A stretch of DNA of 15,453 nt, taken from positions 1-15,453 of the forward strand of contig CAMYAA010000004.1 of assembly GCA_947253615.1 (NCBI GenBank). The letters are read 5' to 3'. The stretch comes from an uncultured Sutterellaceae bacterium. Its GTDB lineage: Bacteria > Pseudomonadota > Gammaproteobacteria > Burkholderiales > Burkholderiaceae_F. A model generated the notes under the pieces. That model did no database searches and was not told the origin of the DNA. It saw only the letters and a program-made list of their open reading frames with translations. Positions 7,558-13,268 of the stretch are shown here, piece after piece. The number at the start of each line of letters is the position of its first letter. Position 1 is the stretch's first letter. A program made the position numbers and the translations under genes.

Positions 7558-7620
7558 AGTTATCCTTGTTTTTCTGAGCAATTCAACAAGGTTATCTGCG
7601 CTTAATTGTACCTAGTTTTT

Positions 7621-7718
7621 TCACAGATTAACGGGCAATCCCCAAAGGAGTCCGACTTCAAAATCTCGTTGTCGCTGCGGGCCTCGTTGCCCATTGAGTT
7701 TCAACGAGAAAGCGCTAT
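7621..7718 (-). other. Out-of-frame continuation of the autotransporter barrel
   Basis: Beyond the poly-G tract, the frame shifted by one base stays open to a TGA at 7621-7623. It reads DSAFSLKLNGQRGPQ then QRQRDFEVGLLWGLPVNL: two amphipathic, beta-strand-like stretches with aromatic residues near the end, as expected for the last strands of an outer-membrane barrel. In the frame present here the protein stops at TAG 7715-7717 instead. The region also holds the repeated heptamer CTCGTTG/CAACGAG (7665-7671, 7683-7689, 7702-7708 in alternating orientation), which could fold and is followed on the minus strand by TTTT. Confidence 0.55.
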
Positions 7719-9454
7719 CCCCCCCCCTTGTGTGCCCATTCTAACCCCCAAAGCACACTCCCTCCTCGAGGGTAAACCATAGCGTGATCTCGGTGTCGAT
7801 TCCCAAATTGTGCGGACAATGTCCTGTGGCTTTTCGTCAGAGTCCAATCGCACTCGAGATTCATGCCTAAATACCATTCGCGCCCAGCGATCACCCAGGC
7901 GTTCGATTGCCAGCTCACCCCAAAAACACCGTGTCCTTCGAGATGCGAAGGCTCCGTAATACGGCTCGTCTCACCCAACGCTCGCTCACGCCAATCCCAA
8001 AGGCGCTCGCCCTGATAAAGTGCCCCTACCCCCGCTGAGGCCCGCCAATGATGATCAAGCCACGTACTGCGAGTTTCCCAGCGTAGGGCTGACCACAAGG
8101 TAGAGGCCCGCGCGCCCTGACTCGTTATCCAATCGTCCCCAAACGCGAGCCAGCGCACGGATTCGCGTCGCTGATTCCAAGCCCAGTCCCACGCTAGCGC
8201 AGCGTTTTCTGCCCATTGATAGAGCAGTGTGCCGCCCAAAAGCAAGTCATGCGCTTCCCCTTTTTGCGCCAAAGGGCTCGACCAATGCCAGCGTTCTTCA
8301 CTCAAAACGAGGCCCAACCTTGCGCGCCAAGGTCCCCCTTGAAGATAGGTCCCTAACCCCCACAAAACCCGCTCATTTCGAAGCGTACTTTGCCCACCCA
8401 AAACGGTGGTTTCCCCCAAACGGGCTCGATGGGTCTCAACCCAAACACTCAAAGGGATTCGATGCTGAGATGAACGATAGCGCTCATTGGGATGACAGAC
8501 CCCCCAATAGGGATTGGCCCGTTTCTCAGCAAGTGAACGTAGCCGTTCCTCGGGCTTTGGGGCCTCTAAATCGCTTTCTGCCGCGCTCGCCTCAGCGTCC
8601 GACGTTAGAGGACTCTCACCCGACGTACGAATCCAAGCGCCATAGGCTTCGGTAAAGCGTCTCAACGCGGCCTGGCGAAGTGCCTCCGCCTCGAGTCGCA
8701 CGTTATCTTGTCGTTCAATCAGACGCCCATCGACGAGCTTGTCCTTGAATGGGGGCGTTGACCCTGGGATCACAAGAGGCGGCTTGGAGGCTTCCGTCTC
8801 AAGAGTGCCCTCACTCGAGCTCTCCTTTCCTGACGTCGCTTGAGAGGACTCTTCACCCTCACCCGACAAAGCTGTTGAGGGTGTCAATGGTTTAGAAGGG
8901 GTTGATGGCGTTGATGGCGTTGATGGCGTTAATGACGTTGATGACGTTGAGGGGCCCGAAGGGCTGGCCGACTCTGCCCCAGTGCTTGTCAACGGGGTTT
9001 CTTTTTTATCAGCACTCAAGCCCCAACGCGCCTTTTCTTCTGACGTGAGTTTGACAAAGCTTTGATTGGCTCGCTCCACATAAACGTCCACATCCTCAAG
9101 CCCCTCAACGGTAGCCTCCGCATTAATGAGGGCGTGAGTGACCATGCTAGCGAGACTCTCTGTCTCGTGAACCAAGGTGCCCTCGTGTTGCTCATGCGCA
9201 GGCATCATCATGTCGCCCTCACGACGTAACACAATGACGCTTCCCTTGGCAAAGTGCACTTTCCCCGAACCCACATTAATTAAGCTCACCGTGGACTTTT
9301 CAGCATCCTCACGCGCGACTTCTAAAACCAAGACCCCATTGGATTGAACGGTAAGAGCGGCTTCCGACGTCCCTTCACTCGGATCCTGGGGCAGACGCTC
9401 ACCCACTTCCATTCGCACCCCCGCAAAGTCCGTGGACTGACCAATGGCTAACAA
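7715..9454 (-). CDS. Autotransporter, 3' part (passenger end, linker, beta barrel)
   Basis: A 579-codon ORF that is not a gene in its own right: it lacks a ribosome site and can open only at TTG 9452-9454. It continues the passenger of the ORF at 9399-10526 after a one-base shift at 9460-9464. In order: a passenger end with beta-rich sequence (LINVGSGKVHFAKGSVIVLR); a Ser/Thr/Pro linker (9-bp DNA repeats); an acidic Ser/Glu stretch; and a barrel from about 8500 down, recognised by SVWVETHRARLGETTVLGGQ and alternating aromatic strands (LLLGGTLLYQWAENAALAWD). The frame ends HKGGG at a nine-G run, without the usual C-terminal strand and aromatic residue. The base composition is more G+C-rich than that of the other autotransporter here. 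The adhesin role is inferred from architecture only. Confidence 0.75.
   Translation of the reverse strand: MLAIGQSTDFAGVRMEVGERLPQDPSEGTSEAALTVQSNGVLVLEVAREDAEKSTVSLINVGSGKVHFAKGSVIVLRREGDMMMPAHEQHEGTLVHETESLASMVTHALINAEATVEGLEDVDVYVERANQSFVKLTSEEKARWGLSADKKETPLTSTGAESASPSGPSTSSTSLTPSTPSTPSTPSKPLTPSTALSGEGEESSQATSGKESSSEGTLETEASKPPLVIPGSTPPFKDKLVDGRLIERQDNVRLEAEALRQAALRRFTEAYGAWIRTSGESPLTSDAEASAAESDLEAPKPEERLRSLAEKRANPYWGVCHPNERYRSSQHRIPLSVWVETHRARLGETTVLGGQSTLRNERVLWGLGTYLQGGPWRARLGLVLSEERWHWSSPLAQKGEAHDLLLGGTLLYQWAENAALAWDWAWNQRRESVRWLAFGDDWITSQGARASTLWSALRWETRSTWLDHHWRASAGVGALYQGERLWDWRERALGETSRITEPSHLEGHGVFGVSWQSNAWVIAGREWYLGMNLECDWTLTKSHRTLSAQFGNRHRDHAMVYPRGGSVLWGLEWAHKGGG
7719..7727 (-). 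repeat. Poly-G tract (9 G on the coding strand), candidate phase-variation switch
   Basis: Nine consecutive C on the plus strand, so nine G in the coding strand, directly before the TAG stop of the autotransporter. With 9 G the protein ends HKGGG. With 8 G it would gain about 32 residues that look like the final barrel strands. With 10 G it would end after a few residues (IALSR). Long poly-G runs are typical slippage sites of phase-variable surface genes. Confidence 0.65.
8901..8945 (-). repeat. Five tandem 9-bp units encoding Ser-Thr-Pro-type linker
   Basis: The plus strand has GTTGATGGC three times in a row (8901-8927), then the variants GTTAATGAC and GTTGATGAC. The coding strand gives repeats such as GCCATCAAC and a TPSTPSTPS-type peptide. 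The unit is a multiple of three, so copy-number change would lengthen or shorten the linker between passenger and barrel without shifting the frame. Confidence 0.8.
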
Positions 9455-10526
9455 GGCATGGGGGCGTTAAAACACGATCCTCTTGAATGACATTACTCTG
9501 ACACCAAAAAATCCCTGCGTTCGCCGCTAAATGCACCGCGAGTTCCGCGTCGCTTTTAGGCGTATTCACACTCAATACCGCATTGGGTTTTACATGCACC
9601 ACCCCAAAAGGTTTTAAATCATTGACCTCCATCACCGTGGCCGCATCACTAATGTCGTCCATGGGATTGCCTTCGACCGACCAATACAAACGATGCTCAG
9701 GCACGTCAAACTTCTCCACACGAATGACGCCCCCATCACGATACTCATTACTCGTGGGATCCCAAGGATCCGTTTCCTCACTCACGCCCGTCGTTTTCCA
9801 ATGGATTAACGAACTCGGTTCCACAGTTTCCGGGACGCTCCATTCCAAGCGCTCAAAATTTGCAGCAAAATACGCGCCCCGATCCTCTAAAACATCCACA
9901 TGAATCCCCCAGGTTTGTGAGCCGTCAAAATGCACCACCGATTGAGGATCCGTCAAAACCCAATAAGGGGACTCGTCAAAACGTCTTGACTCCTCGGCCA
10001 ATAAATCATGATCCATGAAAGGCGAGGAAGACGGAGCGTCAAAACTGACGTCAGTCTCCGCGTCAAAGGGAAAAATCGACTCGGTATAGGTTGAGCGCTG
10101 TGAGGACGTCGTAAGCGCAGGAAGGGATAAGTTCGCACTCGAGCGGCGAAGGAATGGTACTCCCGAGGGGGCTTGAACCCCCTTCGGAGAAAACGAAATC
10201 GAAGGATTCGTCGACGGGAAGGCGCCGGGCACCGAACGCCTCGCCAATGCGGACGAGGTTGGAAAAAGGGGAGCAGCCGACAAAGAAGGAAATAAGAGAG
10301 CGTTCGTTGACGTCTCATGATTTGAGGGAATCGTGGTCAATACCGATTCGCCCCAAGCTTGACTCGAGATCAATCCCAATAACCCCATTGAGCATCCTAA
10401 AGCACAAAGACTTAGATTCAGGGGTCGGACGACTCGTACGAAAAAGGCGGAAGTCCTGAATCTCGATCTTCGAGATCCAGGCTCCCTTACCCTTCTCCAC
10501 GCAGAAACGCTTATGGAGAAATGCAT
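9399..10526 (-). CDS. Autotransporter, 5' part (signal peptide and passenger)
   Basis: The ORF is open from 10595; the ATG at 10524-10526 (MHFSISVSAWRRVREPGSRR) is preferred because it gives a long autotransporter-type signal peptide: an Arg-rich n-region of about 35 residues, a hydrophobic core LNLSLCALGCSMGLLGLISS, and a cleavage region SQAWG. No clear ribosome site precedes it. The passenger (about residues 60-350) is beta-rich with PFGVVHVKPNAVLSVNTP and HLAANAGIFW, like pertactin-type passengers. After VLTP the frame runs into a C5 run and then 22 unrelated residues (CLVSHWSVHGLCGG...). With one C fewer it would read VLTPHALLAIGQSTDFAG and join the 3' ORF. If both shifts were corrected the protein would be 967 residues. 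Confidence 0.7.
   Translation of the reverse strand: MHFSISVSAWRRVREPGSRRSRFRTSAFFVRVVRPLNLSLCALGCSMGLLGLISSQAWGESVLTTIPSNHETSTNALLFPSLSAAPLFPTSSALARRSVPGAFPSTNPSISFSPKGVQAPSGVPFLRRSSANLSLPALTTSSQRSTYTESIFPFDAETDVSFDAPSSSPFMDHDLLAEESRRFDESPYWVLTDPQSVVHFDGSQTWGIHVDVLEDRGAYFAANFERLEWSVPETVEPSSLIHWKTTGVSEETDPWDPTSNEYRDGGVIRVEKFDVPEHRLYWSVEGNPMDDISDAATVMEVNDLKPFGVVHVKPNAVLSVNTPKSDAELAVHLAANAGIFWCQSNVIQEDRVLTPPCLVSHWSVHGLCGGANGSG
9460..9464 (-). other. One-base frameshift at a C5 run splitting the autotransporter
   Basis: The coding strand reads ACGCCCCCATGCC. With four C the codons would be ACG CCC CAT GCC TTG, continuing the frame from the 5' ORF into the 3' ORF without any stop; with five C the 5' frame ends at 9399. 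The run is short for a slippage switch, so a mutation or a sequencing error are both plausible. Confidence 0.7.
10455..10481 (-). repeat. 11-bp inverted repeat inside the signal-peptide coding region
   Basis: On the minus strand CCTGGATCTCG pairs with CGAGATTCAGG (11 bp with one G-T wobble) around a 5-base loop AAGAT. It encodes the Arg-rich n-region (PGSRRSRFR). As mRNA it would form a stable hairpin 45-71 bases past the start codon and could affect translation. Confidence 0.6.
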
Positions 10527-10605
10527 AATGTTATTTTTATTGTTTAATTTCGCAAGCAGCGAAGTAATCGTCCCAAGGGGCTCAGAAAGGGCCACCCCCT
10601 AGGCA

Positions 10606-10639
10606 CAACAAAAAGAGGAAGTGCACAGACCTCCTCTTT
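10606..10639 (-). terminator. Terminator after the UPF0210 gene
   Basis: On the minus strand AAAGAGGA pairs with TCCTCTTT (8 bp), loop of 12 bases, followed by TTGTTG. A second hairpin, ACTCAGTG/CACTGAGT (8 bp perfect, 3-base loop, 10643-10661), directly precedes it and overlaps the stop codon of the UPF0210 gene. Together they separate the ACT/UPF0210 unit from the autotransporter gene. Confidence 0.75.
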
Positions 10640-10660
10640 CTCACTCAGTGGGGCACTGAG

Positions 10661-12025
10661 TTAGTTTTTCAACGAATGAATCGGTGCAGGAATGCGACCC
10701 CCGAGCTTCACAAAGTTCGTAGCGTCACCCCCAGGAACGCGAATAATACTCGCCTCCCCTAACAAGCCGCCAAAGACCGCACGATCACCAACGCCTTTAC
10801 CCGGCACCGGAATCACACGCACGGCTGTCGTCTTGTTATTAATCATCCCAATTGCACATTCGTCAGCAATCATCCCCGAGATCGTCGCGGCCGACGTATC
10901 CCCTGGAATCGCAATCATGTCTAAACCCACGGAGCAAACCGAGGTCATGGCTTCGAGTTTTTCAAGCGTTAAACGCCCCGAGGCCGCCGCGGCTTCAATG
11001 GCCGAGTCTTCACTCACGGGAATAAACGCGCCTGACAAACCACCGACATGACTCGAGGCGAAAACACCGCCCTTTTTCACGGCGTCATTGAGCATGGCCA
11101 AAATCGCCGTCGTCCCCGGCGCCCCAATCGAGCTCAATCCCATGGATTGGAAGATTTCGCCCACACTATCGCCAACCGCTGGCGTTGGTGCTAAGGATAA
11201 ATCCGCGACCCCAAAGGGTAAGTTCAACAGGCGAGCCACCTCGTTACCAATAATCTCACCGACGCGAGTAACCTTATAGGCCGTGTGCTTAATAACTTCA
11301 GCAGCATCCGTAATCGTTAAGGTATCGCCCTTCTTTTCACGCGCGCGATCCAAGGCCTTTTTTACAACGCCTGGGCCCGAGACCCCAACATTGATCACGA
11401 CGTCCGGCTCACCCACGCCTAAGTACGCCCCCGCCATAAAGGGAACGTCTTGAGGAATGTTGCAAAAGACCACTAACTTCGCGCACCCAATCGCATCACG
11501 ATCTTTGGTGGCGTCAGCCACGTCTAAAATACGCTGCCCCATCAAAGCGACGGCATCCATATTGATCCCGGCTTTGGTCGAGCCCACATTAATCGAAGAA
11601 CAAATACGCTTTGTGGTCGCGAGGGCTTCGGGTAAAGAATCAATCAGGTTCTTTTCCCCAGGGGTCATGCCTTTTTCAACCAAGGCACCGTAGCCCCCAA
11701 TAAAGTCTACGCCCACGGCATGGGCCGCTTTATCAAGCGTCTGACAAACTTTAACGAGCTCATCACGACTCATCCCCGCGCAGACCGTCCCAATTGGACT
11801 AATGGAAATACGCTTATTGACGACAGGAACACCATACTTAGCGCCCACGGCGTCGCACGTTTCCACTAAACGGGAAGCGTAACGAATGATCTTGTCGTAG
11901 GCTTTTTGCGAGAATTCGGGCCCCGCACAATCAAACAAATTAATCCCCATCGTGACCGTACGGACATCCAAGTGCTCGCTACGTAACATCGACAAGGTGC
12001 TTAAAACTTCACTATCGGTGAGCAT
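10661..12025 (-). CDS. UPF0210 (DUF711, PFL-like) family protein
   Basis: A 454-residue cytoplasmic protein that matches the UPF0210/DUF711 family over its whole length (Streptococcus members about 445). Visible signatures are FDCAGPEF near the N terminus, [12 protein letters not shown], the [15 protein letters not shown] segment, [17 protein letters not shown] followed by [53 protein letters not shown], and the C-terminal [13 protein letters not shown]. Homologues have a fold related to pyruvate formate-lyase, but the reaction is unknown and none is claimed here. It starts 23 bases after the upstream double-ACT gene, with AAAAGGA in that gap, so the two form an operon. In Firmicutes a UPF0210 gene also follows a small ACT (UPF0237) gene. 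Confidence 0.93.
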   Translation of the reverse strand: MLTDSEVLSTLSMLRSEHLDVRTVTMGINLFDCAGPEFSQKAYDKIIRYASRLVETCDAVGAKYGVPVVNKRISISPIGTVCAGMSRDELVKVCQTLDKAAHAVGVDFIGGYGALVEKGMTPGEKNLIDSLPEALATTKRICSSINVGSTKAGINMDAVALMGQRILDVADATKDRDAIGCAKLVVFCNIPQDVPFMAGAYLGVGEPDVVINVGVSGPGVVKKALDRAREKKGDTLTITDAAEVIKHTAYKVTRVGEIIGNEVARLLNLPFGVADLSLAPTPAVGDSVGEIFQSMGLSSIGAPGTTAILAMLNDAVKKGGVFASSHVGGLSGAFIPVSEDSAIEAAAASGRLTLEKLEAMTSVCSVGLDMIAIPGDTSAATISGMIADECAIGMINNKTTAVRVIPVPGKGVGDRAVFGGLLGEASIIRVPGGDATNFVKLGGRIPAPIHSLKN

Positions 12026-12048
12026 GGTCTCTCTATCCTTTTAACCGG

Positions 12049-12627
12049 TTATTCCGTACGAACGCGATGAATCGCTTCAAAAATATGCTCGTGCTGCATA
12101 CTTAATTTGAGACCCATCGATTCGGCTTTCGCCAATAATTCTTTGTGCCAAGCGGGCAAATCCACGTCAGCGGGAACCGCCACTTCAATCACCTGCAAAG
12201 ACTGCCCCAACTCAATCGGGAAGGCTCGAAGCCCTTCGATATTGGCTCCTTTGGCAGCACACATAGCAGAAAATTCCGTAATGATGTCGTTACGGTCAGG
12301 GCCCCAAATCGACATCACAAAGGGTTGAGCATCTTGCTTTTCCCACACTGGATTGACGTAATCACGGGTCACGACGGATAAATGCAGTCCATTGGCTTTA
12401 AAGGCCTCCGTTAACCCCGAAGCAATCGCCTCGTTAGATAACCCTTCGGGTTTATCCACGAGCAAAATACACGCGAATTGCCCATGTAAGGCCTGTTGGG
12501 TCATTTCACAAATATTGCAATGACAAGCCGTTAAAACTTGCGCAGAACGCGCCACCACCCCGGGCTGGTCCGAGCCAATAATGGCGACCACCACACGGGA
12601 GACATACGGACGATTTGGATCAGTCAT
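12049..12627 (-). CDS. Double ACT-domain protein paired with UPF0210
   Basis: A 192-residue soluble protein with two ACT domains: residues about 10-75 (VVVAIIGSDQPGVVARSAQVL ... CHCNICEMTQQAL) and about 100-175 (FVMSIWGPDRNDIITEFSAM ... GANIEGLRAF). ACT domains bind amino acids or related small ligands and act as regulatory modules; two in one chain is the layout of GcvR-like proteins. The C-terminal IFEAIHRV resembles the end of the single-ACT UPF0237 proteins, and the gene precedes a UPF0210 gene just as UPF0237 does in Firmicutes. It therefore probably regulates or is an accessory subunit of the UPF0210 product. An AGGA ribosome site lies 13 bases before the ATG at 12625-12627. The ligand is unknown. 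Confidence 0.88.
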   Translation of the reverse strand: MTDPNRPYVSRVVVAIIGSDQPGVVARSAQVLTACHCNICEMTQQALHGQFACILLVDKPEGLSNEAIASGLTEAFKANGLHLSVVTRDYVNPVWEKQDAQPFVMSIWGPDRNDIITEFSAMCAAKGANIEGLRAFPIELGQSLQVIEVAVPADVDLPAWHKELLAKAESMGLKLSMQHEHIFEAIHRVRTE

Positions 12628-12700
12628 AGTCGCTATCTCTTCCTATTCCGTCGTAACGGTCATCACGAGAAGAATCGGAAGCACTCTTCCTTTTAAAAAT

Positions 12701-12728
12701 GCATTAAGGGTCCAGTGTCTTTGGTCAA
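12701..12728 (-). promoter_or_regulatory. Weak candidate promoter for the ACT/UPF0210 operon
   Basis: TTGACC (12723-12728, 5/6 match to the -35), 16-base spacer and TAATGC (12701-12706, poor -10) on the minus strand, about 75 bases before the ACT gene. It is the best pair seen in the upstream region but the -10 is weak. Confidence 0.25.
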
Positions 12729-12969
12729 GACAGTTTTTCATTCTACCCCCAAAGTTTTCATTTTGGCCTCAAAACAAACACCAAGCGAACATACTTTGAT
12801 AAGTCACCTATTTTTCTATGGGTTTGTCCTTAGAAGAAAGCGAGTGGCGTTCGAAGATTTTTTCTTCTACAGAATTATTTCTCCCTTTTAAGTAAGTCTC
12901 TTAAATTTATTGCCCTCAGAAATATCCACGGAGCCATGACCTTTAAAACGCCTACCTTTACGTGTCCAA
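12729..12969. other. Gene-free, A+T-rich spacer
   Basis: No coding region is supported on either strand here. The stretch upstream of the ACT gene is A+T-rich with A and T runs (AAAACAAACA, TTTTTTCTTC) and probably holds regulatory sequence. Its higher end merges with the decayed Sel1-repeat remnant. Confidence 0.4.
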
Positions 12970-13223
12970 GCGTAATTCTTGCTCTACTTGAGCCCCGCCT
13001 CGTTCAACACGCGAAAGTTATCGCAACCGAGTTCATATCCCTAATCGCACGACTTTTAATACCAGGCTTTAGCCGTAGTGAAATTTGGTTGAACCCTCTG
13101 CCCGGCGACATAAAGCGTACCGAGATTGTTTTGCGCGTTTTTGTCCACCGCTATTGTGGCTTTCGTATACCAGTCGAACGCTTGATACACGTCAGGAACT
13201 TTACATCGTGTTCGTACCAACAC
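12970..13223 (-). pseudogene. Remnant of a Sel1-like repeat protein
   Basis: One minus-strand frame shows Sel1-type repeats: YQAFDWYTKAT, then NAQNNLGTLYVAGQRV, then TTAKAWY. It then continues past in-frame stops as KSCD, GYELGCDNFRVLNEAGLK and SKNYA. The stops are TAA (13056-13058), TAG (13041-13043) and TAG (12984-12986), placed where a Sel1 repeat would tolerate Gln, so each is explained by one C-to-T change of CAA or CAG. No start codon or signal peptide remains. The ORF that begins at 13259 overlaps the autotransporter terminator and its first dozen codons are not part of the family. Sel1 repeats mediate protein-protein contacts. Confidence 0.65.
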
Positions 13224-13248
13224 AAAGAGGGAGCTGAGCTCCCTCTTT
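13218..13248 (-). terminator. Terminator of the second autotransporter
   Basis: A perfect 11-bp stem, AAAGAGGGAGC/GCTCCCTCTTT, with loop of 3 bases (13224-13248), 21 bases past the stop codon of the autotransporter gene. The minus-strand tail is CTTTGTGTT; the plus-strand tail TTTTGTCTT is also U-rich, so it might work both ways, though no plus-strand gene is seen. Confidence 0.8.
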
Positions 13249-13268
13249 TGTCTTGGCATTGGAATGGA

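Noticed and set aside
7664..7709. TCTCGTTG/CAACGAGA inverted repeat followed by TTTT as terminator of the autotransporter gene
   Set aside because: The loop is long (30 bases), the T run is only four, and the region is likely coding when the poly-G tract has 8 G; it is noted in the extension entry instead.
8227..8655. 142-codon plus-strand ORF
   Set aside because: It is antisense to the autotransporter barrel, has no ribosome site and no recognisable family; G+C-rich coding DNA commonly leaves such open antisense frames.
9953..10318. 121-codon minus-strand ORF in another frame of the passenger gene
   Set aside because: Arg/Pro-rich translation with no family resemblance, fully inside the autotransporter passenger.
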